Shown in pieces: positions 10,991 through 21,900 of a stretch of DNA of 64,000 nucleotides. This DNA is from Arion vulgaris (lineage: Eukaryota; Mollusca; Gastropoda; Stylommatophora; Arionidae). Made by a program: the position numbers and the translations under genes. Location of the stretch: contig CM036756.1 of the NCBI GenBank assembly GCA_020796225.1, positions 41,969,398 to 42,033,397 of the forward strand. The letters are read 5' to 3'. Each line of letters starts with the position of its first letter. Position 1 is the stretch's first letter. A model generated the notes under the pieces. That model did no database searches. It worked only from the letters and a program-made list of their open reading frames with translations, and was not told the origin of the DNA.

Positions 10991-11145
10991 CTCATCTGTT
11001 CCTTCTTATAACAGGTGCTACTAGTGGTTGATAAGACATTTTTCTGATTTCAACACTTCTCCTGAATTCGTTCCATTTTATTTTCATTATTTTTCGCAGA
11101 CATACACATAGAATACATTATCACATATATATGTATCTACATTAC

Positions 11146-11405
11146 CTGATAATTGCTGTTACTGAAAACATAAAGTCTGTGACTGTGTGCACTGTGATGA
11201 AGATGCTTACACTGTTTAGTGCTTGTCCCTGACGTCTCATCGCAATAAAACATGTTGTATTCAAGACGATACCAACAAGGGCAAAAAAGTTTATAAAAAC
11301 TACATTAATGAGGACTTCAAAGATGTACAACTCACAGGATATAATATTTTGCCGCACATAAGATTGAATGAAAGGAACACACGTTTTGTTCTTTTCTGCT
11401 GCCAT
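11146..11405 (-). CDS. 7TM receptor copy 1, exon 1 (N-terminus, TM1-TM2)
   Basis: First coding exon of the intact receptor. I start at the methionine at 11403-11405; a leucine codon (ttg) occupies the place where copy 2 has an earlier ATG. It encodes 86 residues plus two bases. There is a short extracellular start with a possible N-glycosylation site (NKT, residues 6-8) and TM1 about 29-55, ending GIVLNTTCF, which carries the conserved TM1 asparagine (N49). A basic loop (MRRQGQ) follows, then TM2 about 66-86 with the conserved aspartate (D77, in TVTDF). The donor is atcag|gtaatg at 11146/11145. No upstream promoter or 5' UTR exon could be identified. A SINE at 11491-11745 lies within 90 bp upstream. 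Confidence 0.8.
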
Positions 11406-11490
11406 CCCTGACAATAATATTGTGATCGCTGATCCAGGAAATAAATACTACTATAATACCAGGTGGTTAAATAGCAATGTTCTCTTTATT

Positions 11491-11745
11491 GTCCTCGTCT
11501 GTAGCTCCAGCAGTAGTGAGCTCGACCACGAACCCAAGAGTACCTGGTTCAAACCCCGAGGTGGGCAGATTTGGAAGCAAATTCGTTTCCGTTGGATTTT
11601 TACAAAAGGTAAAAATAGACCTCACCGTTCAGAAAGCAATGACAAACTACTGAACGTATAAGTTGTGCCTAGAAAATCAACGTCTCGTTTACTGTGGTTG
11701 ATGGCTACTTTCTTTAGGATATGCCACGATTTTCATTAGCAAAAC
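11491..11745 (+). mobile_element. tRNA-derived SINE (type B), copy 1
   Basis: Degenerate tRNA-like head with B box tggttcaaacc (11545-11555). The body is shared with the copy at 49703-49939 (the caaattcgtttccgttg stretch, the ccgttcagaaagcaatg stretch, and ctagaaaatcaacg). It ends in ccacgattttcattagc. The aligned place in unit B (about 48515-48530) lacks it. It lies immediately upstream of receptor exon 1. A tidy target duplication was not found. Confidence 0.8.
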
Positions 11746-11974
11746 GTTAACGTTTGAGAAATGAAGACATTGACGATCAGCTCTCAACTATATGTGAATA
11801 CAATTCAAAGAAAGATCACATACAATACATTGGAAATATAATAATCAACATTATATAGAAACAAATGGATTAATATAAATTTGATTTGTTCACATTATAT
11901 TATAGTTAATATCAACATATTTTACTTCTGAAACACAGTTTCTGATTATATTTTAAAGCATCCACATACACCAA

Positions 11975-12366
11975 TATCATGTAGCGCTTCCCTTCAACTT
12001 GTTAAATGGTGACTAACTTCGGTGCAGTATCATGTAGCGCTTCCCTTCAACTTGTTAAATGGTGACTAACTTCGGTGCAGTATCATGTAGCGCTTCCCTT
12101 CAACTTGTTAAATGGTGACTAACTTCGGTGCAGTATCATGTAGCGCTTCCCCTTTAACTTGTTAAATGGTGACTAACTTCGGTGCAGTATCATGTAGCGC
12201 TTCCCTTCAACTTGTTAAATGGTGACTAACTTCGGTGCAGTATCATGTAGCGCTTCCCTTCAACTTGTTAAATGGTGACTAACTTCGGTGCAGTATCATG
12301 TAGCGCTTCCCTTCAACTTGTTAAATGGTGACTAACTTCGGTGCAGTATCATGTATATTCGTCCCT
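11975..12366. repeat. 53-bp tandem array, about 7.4 copies
   Basis: Period 53 bp, starting tatcatgtagcgcttccc, nearly identical copies, with a diverged last copy ending near 12366. Such high identity suggests recent expansion. No corresponding array occurs in unit B. Confidence 0.95.
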
Positions 12367-12374
12367 TTAACTTG

Positions 12375-12680
12375 TCAAATAGTTACAAGTGAACTCTGGA
12401 TACAATGGTTACAGAGAACAAGTAGATCTATCCCGAAAGAACCCAAAATCAAAGAAAAACTGAGACTGATGCTGCAAGTAAGAATTAGAAAATTGAAGTA
12501 TTTTGGACATATAAAGAGACATAAGGGGTTGGAGGAGACCATTATGGGAGGAGGCAAATAGGAGAAGGGGGAGACCACGGAGAAGATGAATTCAGAATGT
12601 AACTGATGATCTGAGCATGGCGGCTGCTGAGGCGGAACATCTTTTCTATGAAAGAAATTCGAAGGATTATTAGGGTGGCA
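12375..12680 (+). mobile_element. LINE C-terminal fragment (family F), copy 1
   Basis: Reads STRSIPKEPKIKEKLRLMLQ, then KLKYFGHIKRHKGLEETIMG. After a frameshift the tail (RGRPRRR, then NVTDDLSMAAAEAEHL) is readable to about 12650. The same block occurs at 33660-33978. This is the post-RT tail of a LINE protein. It lies directly after the 53-bp array. Confidence 0.7.
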
Positions 12681-12689
12681 TAGTTCTGG

Positions 12690-13320
12690 TCAGGACAAGC
12701 TAATGATGAAGTTATGATCTAATGTGCACATATATACTGTATAAAGACATATAGTTATGATGTAATGTGCACACAGATATGCTTCATAGAAAATATGTAG
12801 GTATGATGTAATGTGCACACATATATGCTGTATAGAAAATATGTAGTTGTGATGTAATGTGCACACATATATGCTGTATAGAAATATGTGGTTACGATGT
12901 AATGTGCACATATATATGCTGTATAGAAATATGAAGTTATGATGTAATGTGCACACAGATATGCTGTATAGAAAATATGTAGTTATGATCTAATGTGCAC
13001 ACAGATATGCTGTATAGAAATATGTGGTTACGATGTAATGTGCACATATATATGCTGTATAGAAATATGTGGTTACGATGTAATGTGCACATATATATGC
13101 TGTATAGAAATATGTGGTTACGATGTAATGTGCACATATATATGCTGTATAGAAATATGAAGTTATGATGTGATGTGCACACAGATATGCTGTATAGAAA
13201 ATATGAAGTTATGATGTAATGTGCACATATATATGCTATATAGAAAATATGAAGTTATGATGTAATTTGCACACAGATTTGCTGTATATAAAATATGTAG
13301 TTATGATCTAAGTATATACC
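12690..13320. repeat. 45-46-bp tandem array, about 13-14 copies
   Basis: Monomer about 45-46 bp (core gatgtaatgtgcacatatat, then atgctgtatagaaatatg), with alternating subtypes (ggttac, gaagttat and tagttat endings). Unit B has only about four or five strongly diverged units at 48880-49095, so the array expanded in unit A. Confidence 0.95.
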
Positions 13321-13329
13321 ATTTAGTAT

Positions 13330-13940
13330 TTTTATTTGTTTGAAATTGATATTTCATCATTGTTTGCGAATGAGTAAGCAAAAATTGCAGATGTGCAGTG
13401 GTTGCATTGGCCAAGAGTGTATCATACTTATTATGGTTTGAGAGGTTACTGTTTCAACAGCTTGTTATTAATGATGATGTTTGGAAAGACTAAAGTGACT
13501 GAGAAAGAGCTTCAAGATCTGAACCTTACATGAACACACAGACAAAACCTGCAGGGACATTACAGTAGGTGCCAGTCCAAGACAAGAACAGTAGTTGTCA
13601 AGCTGGTAACCATGAACATTGTGATTCAAAAGAAGAACGAAATGGAATAATTCCAAAACGCAAAGAAAATAAAGATGAAAATTTGTCGGAAGAGGTAAAC
13701 CACCTCCAGACTTCTCTTGTCTAACACTGGAGAGCATGGGCGACCCTCTAAAGACTAGTGTCGTCTAAACCTGTGAGCTGGGAAGGGAGGAAGGCAGAAA
13801 TAGAAATCAGTTATTTAGCAGTGTGCAGACGACACCTAGAGTTGGTCGACAAGCCAAAAGAGCTTCAACAGAAAAAAAGAAAGAAATCCGATGACAGCAA
13901 TGAATCGGACACGTTACAAATGGGACTACATTTTTAAAAA
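13330..13940. repeat. Non-coding duplicated segment
   Basis: Collinear with 49100-49700 in unit B (for example gatatttcatcat, the tatcatacttattatggtt stretch, and gaggttactgtttca). No exon-like pattern is evident. At the matching right edge in unit B, a SINE is inserted at 49703. Confidence 0.75.
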
Positions 13941-14030
13941 AATATTTGATTTAGAGAATCTTAAAGAACTGTCATGGATGAAAACCATTTCTATTTCTAA
14001 TCTTAATAAAAAGTCAGCATGTTCGCTGGT

Positions 14031-14127
14031 CACCGGTAGAACAGATTCGTGATTCTCACATTGACCAGTGCGGGACATACCACCAAAAGTTGATGTTTTT
14101 TGCTAATGTGGACACCTTGATTACCAA
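14031..14127 (-). other. Possible exon next to a conserved acceptor-like site
   Basis: On the minus strand a polypyrimidine tract and ttatttcag (about 14128-14136) precede an open stretch reading VGNQGVHISKKHQLL, then VVCPALVNVR, and stopping at 14031. The inverted paralogous segment at 54058-54850 keeps the tract and cag followed by a similar start (ttagcaatcaag), but is then cut by an insertion. I do not recognise the peptide. It could simply be conserved non-coding DNA. Confidence 0.2.
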
Positions 14128-14880
14128 CTGAAATAAGAAAAATGATAATAAACATGTTTTCACCATTATCATAAAATGTCATAGTACACGATGGGTTTTC
14201 GTGATGTAAAAAAGTATTAGAAAAGTGAATAGATGTCTCAGCCTCACGGTATATATACATAGAAACAGATGTTGCATAGAGAAGGAAACGAGAAGGAAGA
14301 AAATGTAAACTACATCCGAGATTTGATGTAGGTTTTGTTCTCTACACTTAACACTCTCAATGAAACAGTTTGAATTGTTCTTAGCTTTCACTTAAGGATG
14401 CTTACTTTAACTTGAAGAACTGTCTCTCAAAGTTCAAGATACAATTGATAGATATAAGTACCAATTTCCTGATATTTTTTTCTCGTCTTGTTGAATTCAG
14501 ATAGCTACACAAATCAGTGTCTGCTTCGTTATAAGTGATCCTTGACTGAAAGGTTGTGATATTCATTTCTAGGATACCTCTTAAGTATTGTTTGATGTCA
14601 TCTTACAGAGCAATTTTTACAAGTTTGAAACTTTCCATCAATTCCAATGTTTTTAACCCAATTCAGTTTTATTATGCGTTTTGATAACACTTTATGGGTC
14701 AAACATTTTACTTTCTCTCTTATCGTTAATATTATCTTCTCTTTTATTTGTTTTTACTGATATCTGACAAAGCAATCTGCCACGTCATCTCAGCAATGGT
14801 TTTGATCTAAGTTTAGTTCTCTTGGTTCAACAATTGTATTGTTTATTGCAAAACTGAGTTTATTGATCACTTTAAGTATG
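14075..14880. repeat. Segment with an inverted paralog at 54058-54850
   Basis: The reverse complement matches 54058-54850 through many landmarks, for example acatcaaacaatacttaaga, ttgaattcagat against atctgaattcaac, and gacgtggcagattgc. It lies just beyond unit A and so probably belongs to the same ancestral unit, with the inverted copy being part of unit C. Confidence 0.75.
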
Positions 14881-15826
14881 CGTTTTCTTCGTTTTTTTTC
14901 TAATATAATTGTCTAACTTTATCTTGTATTGTCATTAATGCTATCTTTCTTTCTTTTCTTTTCTTTTCTTCTATCCTCTCTTGCATTACAGCGTCAGGAT
15001 AAGAAGATATTTTTAGAACGAGCTATTGTGTGTGCTTCATAAATAATGTCTTTCGTCGCCTCTATAAAAAAAATTACATTAATGCTATAATTTAACTATA
15101 ATGAACAAAACAGACGGTATATTTGCATAAAGAAGTTCCAATATTCTCACATCAAACCACATCTCGATCAACATAAAGTGAATAATTTAAATTATGTTAG
15201 GGAGTGTTATCTGTTTTCGTTTGTGTTACCCAGTGGTCACCGACAATATTTAAATATGGCTTTTTTCTTTCTTGTAGTGTATTCTGCGTCGACAAATCTA
15301 TTGTATCTTGTTACCATAGCACAAAATTTGTTTCGTTTGTCTCACTTGCTTCGATTCTCAAGGACTATACGTTTGTATTATTGTTGTTCCTTGTGTCAGT
15401 CAGTGGAGTTTGTATATTCTACTTCTTGTTGATAAATATAATTCCATCTCTTTCTGATTGGGTAGAGTTCCAGAACTAGCTTTAACATCCTAGAAGGATG
15501 TTTGACTCGATGTGGCGAGGGGAGCAATACCTCGAGCCGGATAGCACTCGTTTTATGAGAAGACGATGCTGTGACTCTCTTTCTACCTTAAAGACATGTA
15601 TATCATAAATCGGTTGATTCCCTTGAATAGGACATACGTCTCGAACATGATTCAATACAGAAAGAAATTATATCTATCATTTTTACGCTAGACCGTGGCC
15701 GACAGATAACATAAAGCCGGCGGGCGCAGGTAAAAATTATAGGAAATAAGACCACAACCGTCGTGTGCTTCTCGCATTCCAATATTGTTGCATGAAGACT
15801 TATTCATTTTAAAAACAACACAAAAT
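14881..15826. other. Sparse stretch
   Basis: About 14940-15060 resembles 39975-40115 (a polypyrimidine run, then aataagaagatatttttagaacg-type sequence, then taaataatgtctttcgtcgc), so it is a dispersed repeat of unknown type. From 15060 to 15826 no gene or shared repeat was recognised. The open frames there lack family motifs. Confidence 0.45.
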
Positions 15827-16930
15827 ATGAAATCAATGTTATATTATGTTACACGTTAAGTTTAACACTAAGGAATATCAGTATTATTAACACTAACTAT
15901 CAGTAATATGAAATCAATGTTATATTATGTTACATGTTAAGTTGAAAGCTAAGGAATATCAGTATTATTAACACTAACTATCAGTATTATGAAATCAATG
16001 TTATATTATGTTACACGTTAAGTTGAAAGCTAAGGAATATCAGTATTATTAACACTAACTATCAGTAATATGAAATCAATGTTATATTATGTTACACGTT
16101 AAGTTTAAAGCTAAGGAATATCAGTATTATTAACACTAACTATCAGTATTATAAAATCAATGTTATATTATGTTACACGTTAAGTTGAAAGCTAAGGAAT
16201 ATCAGTATTATTAACACTAACTATCAGTATTATGAAATCAATGTTATATTATGTTACACGTTAAGTTTAAAGCTAAGGAATATCAGTATTATTAACACTA
16301 ACTATCAGTATTATGAAATTAATGTTATATTATGTTACACGTTAAGTTGAAAGCTAAGGAATATCAGTTTTATTAACACTAACTATCAGTATTATGAAAT
16401 TAATGTTATATTATGTTACACGTTAAGTTGAAAGCTAAGGAATATTTCAGTTTTATTAACACTAACTATCAGTATTATGAAATTAATGTTATATTATGTT
16501 ACACGTTAAGTTGAACGCTAAGGAATATTTCAGTTTTATTAACACTAACTATCAGTATTATGAAATTAATGTTATATTATGTTACACGTTAAGTTGAAAG
16601 CTAAGGAATATCAGTATTATTAACACTAACTATCAGTATTATGAAATCAATGTTATATTATGTAACACGTTAAGTTGAAAGCTAAGGAATATTTCAGTTT
16701 TATTAACACTAACTATCAGTATTATGAAATCAATGTTATATTATGTTACACGTTAAGTTGAAAGCTAAGGAATATTTCAGTTTTATTAACACTAACTTTC
16801 AGTATTATGAAATCAATGTTATATTATGTTACACGTTAAGTTGAAAGCTAAGGAATATCAGTATTATTAACACTAACTATCAGTATTATTAACACTAACT
16901 ATCAGTATTATTAACACTAACTATCAGTAT
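15827..16930. repeat. 81-bp tandem array, about 13.5 copies
   Basis: Units start atgaaatcaatgttatatta at 15827, 15908 and 15989, giving an 81-bp period. Some later units carry an extra 'ttc' (aatatttcag). The right edge breaks down into a shorter sub-repeat of about 24 bp (cagtattattaacactaact) repeated about three times at 16859-16930. This suggests that slippage continues at the edge. Confidence 0.95.
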
Positions 16931-16989
16931 ATAACCATGAACTCATAGAATTGAGCATAATTACAAAAAAGTTTACAGTGTTATATCAA

Positions 16990-17466
16990 ACATAAAAAAT
17001 AATCTGCACTGAACTTGGATTTTGGATTTCCCTTCTGAGCTATTCGGTTTTATGTTGCCGGCGGCCATGGTTAGACAGACACATTTGTATCCGAGATGGG
17101 AGTTGTTTTCTAACGGATGGAACGGTAACTCATCCCAAACAAATCATGTTTTTGTGTTCTTTGCAAGCTCATACGACAGAATGATTAAGGAAGACAGTGA
17201 TGCAATTAATATGACAACAAGTGGAATGATAATGGAAGTACTGACAGGGACTAAGAATCAACTCTGGCTTGAGTCGCAAAACTATACATGTGCGCGAAAT
17301 ATAAGTGATTCATAGAGTATGATGATTTATTGAGTACGATTTTGCCAGTTTCAGTATGTATGTCTGATCACAACGTTTACAAGTGATGCCATAGATTATA
17401 ATGTGGGATTTGCATGTGAAACCATCATCATTAATACCTATGGCTTTACGAACAGATACAATTCGG
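16990..17466 (+). other. Unique stretch with an unassigned 97-codon open frame
   Basis: An open frame at 17022-17315 reads from MDFPSELFGF through FFASSYDRMIKEDSDAINM to YTCARNISDS. Nothing in it is recognised, it has no paralog in the window, and splice signals were not convincing. It could be a decayed exon or chance. No other feature is seen here. Confidence 0.2.
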
Positions 17467-17745
17467 GTGTTTTTATCACTGAACTATGTGGGTGAAATGT
17501 GATGTGTGTTTTTATCACTGAACTATGTGGATGAAATGTGATGTGTGTTTTTATCACTGAACTATGTGGGTGAAATGTGATGTGTGTTTTTATCACTGAA
17601 CTATGTGGGTGAAATGTGATGTGTGTTTTTATCACTGAACTATGTGGGTGAAATGTGATGTGTGTTTTTATCACTGAACTATGTGGGTGAAATGTGATGT
17701 GTGTTTTTATCACTGAACTATGTGGGTGAAATGTGATGTGTGTTT
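17467..17745. repeat. 39-bp tandem array, 7 copies
   Basis: Period 39 bp (gtgtttttatcactgaacta, then tgtgggtgaaatgtgatgt), copies almost identical (one has gatg for ggtg). The open minus-strand frame across it results from the period being divisible by 3. Confidence 0.95.
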
Positions 17746-17789
17746 TTATGTGTTTCTATTGTTTATTGTCTTAAATAAATTCAGAAATT

Positions 17790-17975
17790 CATTCCCAGAT
17801 AGATAATGGAATTGGTTGTCCACTCTGGCCGTTAAGGGTAGGGTTGGGAGTTTAAATTTGCATTTCATGGCCACAAGAATTAGGCTTGGATCACATACAA
17901 ATCACGAAGAGTGGTTAACAAGTGGTCACTATGGAGCGTTCGAAGTAAAAGAAGATGAAGAAGAAGAAGAAGGGC
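17790..17975 (+). mobile_element. SINE-like tail (type C)
   Basis: It ends with ggatcacatacaaatcacga, then agtggttaacaagtggtcac, tatggagcgttcgaag and a (gaa)n tail at about 17953-17972. This matches the 3' ends of the type C element (10407-10647) and of family D copies. The 5' part is not assigned. Confidence 0.6.
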
Positions 17976-18625
17976 TGGTCAGACATCATCAATGCTATAA
18001 AAGAGGAAGATCTAATAGACAATTTTGTTTAACAGATACATACAAATCTGCATGAGTATTCAGAGTGAAAGAGATGTGAAGTTAATAGAGAACAATCAGA
18101 TAGGAAAAAGTTTGCTACGAGTACCTTTGATTAATCAAATACAGACCAGGAGTGATCAGTCACCTTACGCTGATGGAGAGACTTAGAAGGAGACGCAGAA
18201 CAATTCATACATTGATGTTGATCCTCACTAATAATTAATCCATTTAATCTATTATTGTATTGTATTTTTGAAATACCTAACTTTATGATTTGATATTTTG
18301 CAGAAACTACACAAATGTTCTTATTAAATAGAACAATATTTTTTTGTTTTTCAGAATTTATGACCAACAACGCAAGCTCAAATAACAAGAATGTTCTTTG
18401 AAACTTCAGCATCGTTTATTACCTCCTTGATGCACATCCACGGAGTTTTTGTAATGCACAACCTTGTTGCACAATCAAGTGTTGGTAATGTACAATCTTG
18501 GTTCGAAATCAATTAGGAATACTTACATACAAAGGTTGTGAATACGACTTTGAAATTCAAAGACTGAGCGTCAGATCCTCCATACAAGTGACAAATGCGA
18601 AATCAATATAGGGTCATTGAATATC
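17976..18625. other. Intergenic stretch, nothing recognised
   Basis: AT-rich. No motif-bearing open frame and no shared repeat was noticed. Confidence 0.5.
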
Positions 18626-18922
18626 AGAACATTGGTTTGAACTGAGAGGATGAACTTTATTCCAAGAGATGAGATTATGTAAAAATACATATTGTGCGAT
18701 TCATTTAAAAACAAATTTATCAGAAATCTCGGTGATGTCATTAAAAAAAGGTTCTAAAGCCGAAGGATTGACTTCATTGCAGCGGGTTTTACCCAATAAG
18801 GCTTGGTCTCTCTCCGCAGAAATAGTATGCCACCTGCCGAGAGTATGTTTATGCGCCTTCTGCTGCGAGACACGTCACTGGCAACATTTCTACGAGTCTC
18901 TGGAAAAAATGCACTCGTGAAG

Positions 18923-18992
18923 AGAACGGCGCGGTACAGATTCGAACCCACGATCTTTGGAAGGCAAGGCAAAGTCTTTATCGTTTAGTCAC
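18923..18992 (-). promoter_or_regulatory. tRNA-like (Pol III type) segment at the satellite edge
   Basis: On the minus strand this reads gtgactaaacgataaagac, then ttccaaagatcgtgggttcg and aatctgtacc. There is a good B box (gggttcgaatc, 18939-18949) about 35 bp downstream of a weak A-box-like stretch (tgactaaacgataaag). Spacing and order are those of tRNA-derived SINE heads. The satellite's last unit overlaps the first bases of the A-box region. Whether Pol III uses it is unknown. Confidence 0.6.
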
Positions 18993-21900
18993 AGAGAGAC
19001 ACCCGATGTTACTTGAAGAATAATGTGTAAGTATACAGAGTCTGCTTAGTCACAGAGAGACACCCGATGTTACTTGAAGAATAATGTGTAAGTATAAAGA
19101 GTCTGCTTAGTCACAGAGAGCACCCTGATGTTACTTGAAGAATAATGTGTAAGTATACAGAGTCTGCTTAGTCACAGAGAGACACTCGATATTACTTGAA
19201 GAATAATGTGTAAGTATACAGAGTCTGCTTAGTCACAGAGAGACACCCGATGTTACTTGAAGAATAATGTGTAAGTATACAGAGTCTGCTTAGTCACACA
19301 GAGACACCCGATGTTACTTGAAGAATAATGTGTAAGTATACAGAGTCTGCTTAGTCACACAGAGACACCCGATGTTACTTGAAGAATAATGTGTAAGTAT
19401 ACAGAGTCTGCTTAGTCACACAGAGACACCCGATGTTACTTGAAGAATAATGTGTAAGTATACAGAGTCTGCTTAGTCACACAGAGACACCAGATGTTAC
19501 TTGAAGAATAATGTGTAAGTATACAGAGTCTTCTTAGTCACAGAGAGACACCCGATGTTACTTGAAGAATAATGTGTAAGTATACAGAGTCTGCTTAGTC
19601 ACAGAGAGACACCCGATGTTACTTGAAGAATAATGCGTAAGTATACAGAGTCTGCTTAGTCACAGAGAGACACCCGATGTTACTTGAAGAATAATGTGTA
19701 AGTATACAGAGTCTGCTTAGTCACAGAGAGACACCCGATGTTACTTGAAGAATAATGCGTAAGTATACAGAGTCTTCTTAGTCACAGAGAGACACCCGAT
19801 GTTACTTGAAGAATAATGCGTAAGTATACAGAGTCTTCTTAGTCACAGAGACACACCCGATGTTACTTGAAGAATAATCTGTAAGTATACAGAGTCTGCT
19901 TAGTCACAGAGAGACACCCGATGTTACTTGAAGAATAATGCGTAAGTATACAGAGTCTGCTTAGTCACAGAGAGACACCCGATGTTACTTGAAGAATAAT
20001 GTGTAAGTATACAGAGTCTGCTTAGTCACAGAGAAACACCCGATGTTGCTTGAAGAATAATGTGTAAGTATACAGAGTCTGCTTAGTCACAGAGAGACCC
20101 CCGATGTTACTTGAAGAATAATGCGTAAGTATACAGAGTCTGCTTAGTCACAGAGAGACACCCGATGTTACTTGAAGAATAATGTGTAAGTATACAGAGT
20201 CTGCTTAGTCACAGAAAGACACCCGATGTTGCTTGAAGAATAATGTGTAAGTATACAGAGTCTGCTTAGTCACAGAGAGACCCCCGATGTTGCTTGAAGA
20301 ATAATGTGTAAGTATACAGAGTCTGCTTAGTCACAGAGACACCCGATGTTACTTGAAGAATAATTTTAAGTATACAGAGTCTGCTTAGTCACAGAGAGAC
20401 ACCGATGTTACTTGAAGAATAATGTGTAAGTATACAGAGTCTGCTTAGTCACAGAGAGACACACTCGATGTTACTTGAAGAATAATGTGTAAGTATACAG
20501 AGTCTGCTTAGTCACAGAGAGACACACTCGATGTTACTTGAAGAATAATGTGTAAGTATACAGAGTCTGCTTAGTCACAGAGAGACACACTCGATGTTAC
20601 TTGAAGAATAATGTGTAAGTATACAGAGTCTGCTTAGTCACAGAGAGACACACTCGATGTTACTTGAAGAATAATGTGTAAGTATACAGAGTCTGCTTAG
20701 TCACAGAGAGACACACTCGATGTTACTTGAAGAATAATGTGTAAGTATACAGAGTCTTCTTAGTCACAGAGAGACACCCGATGTTACTTGAAGAATAATG
20801 TGTAAGTATACAGAGTCTGTTTAGTCACAGAGAGACACCCGATGTTGCTTGAAGAATAATGTGTAAGTATACAGAGTCTGCTTAGTCACAGAGAGACCCG
20901 ATGTTACTTGAAGAATAATGTGTAAGTATACAGAGTCTGCTTAGTCACAGAGAGACACCCGATGTTACTTGAAGAATAATGCGTAAGTATACAGAGTATG
21001 CTTAGTCACAGAGAGACACCCGATGTTACTTGAAGAATAATGTGTAAGTATACAGAGTCTGCTTAGTCACAGAGAGACACCCGATGCTACTTGAAGAATA
21101 ATGTGTAAGTATACAGAGTCTGCTTAGTCACAGAGAGACACCCGATGTTACTTGAAGAATAATGTGTAAGTATACAGAGTCTGCTTAGTCACAGAGAGAC
21201 ACCCGATGTTGTTTGAAGAATAATGTGTAAGTATACTGAGTCTGCTTAGTCACAGAGAGACACCCGATGTTACTTGAAGAATAATGTGTAAGTATACAGA
21301 GTCTTCTTAGTCACAGAGACACCCGATGTTACTTGAAGAATAATGTGTAAGTATACAGAGTCTGCTTAGTCACAGAGAGACACCCGATGTTGCTTGAAGA
21401 ATAATGTGTAAGTATACAGAGCCTTCTTAGTCACAGAGAGACACCCGATGTTACTTGAAGAATAATGCGTAAGTATACAGAGTCTTCTTAGTCACAGAGA
21501 GACACCCGATGTTGCTTGAAGAATAATGTGTAAGTATACAGAGTCTGCTTAGTCACAGAGAGACACCCGATGTTACTTGAAAAATAATGCGTAAGTATAC
21601 AGAGTCTTCTTAGTCACAGAGAGACACCCGATGTTGCTTGAAGAATAATGCGTAAGTATACAGAGTCTGCTTAGTCACAGAGAGACACCCGATGTTGCTT
21701 GAAAAATAATGCGTAAGTATACAGAGTCTTCTTAGTCACAGAGAGACACTCGATGTTACTTGAAGAATAATGTGTAAGTATACAGAGTCTGCTTAGTCAC
21801 AGAGAGACACCCGATGTTACTTGAAGAATAATGCGTAAGTATACAGAGTCTTCTTAGTCACAGAGACACCCGATGTTACTTGAAGAATAATGTGTAAGTA

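Larger units (their letters stand above)
7471..11145 (-). other. Intron of receptor copy 1, loaded with repeats
   Basis: The intron runs from donor gtaatg (11145-11140) to the acceptor polypyrimidine stretch and cag at 7471-7473, about 3.7 kb. It holds an inverted LINE chimera (7930-8452), a LINE relic (8470-9200), a 28-bp array (9895-10358), a SINE (10407-10647) and an RTE 3' end (10738-10990). From 7480 to 7925 and from 9380 to 9715 (pyrimidine-rich, many ttcttc runs) no feature is recognised. Intron boundaries rest on conserved splice signals in both gene copies and on frame continuity, not on transcript data. Confidence 0.7.
4835..13940. repeat. Duplication unit A (receptor-bearing)
   Basis: Unit A is collinear with unit B (about 31290-49700), with long interruptions. 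Matching landmarks (A/B) are: 4850-5280/31300-31680; 5280-5340/33020-33075; 5905-6090/38220-38430; receptor exon 2 6777-7470/41234-41930; 7560-7650/about 42000-42060 plus 44300-44395; 9720-10400/47800-48050; receptor exon 1 11146-11405/48183-48448; 12690-13930/48880-49700. Both lie in the same orientation. The differences are mainly insertions of LINEs and SINEs and expansions of tandem repeats. Edges are approximate. Confidence 0.85.

Noticed and set aside
12690..13182. Open minus-strand frames of 81-88 codons with 15-residue repeats
   Set aside because: By-product of the 45-bp array; the period drifts between 45 and 46 and the frame is not maintained across the array.
15178..15479. Two overlapping open frames of 84 and 91 codons
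   Set aside because: AT-rich chance frames in overlapping registers. No motif, no splice signal, no paralog.
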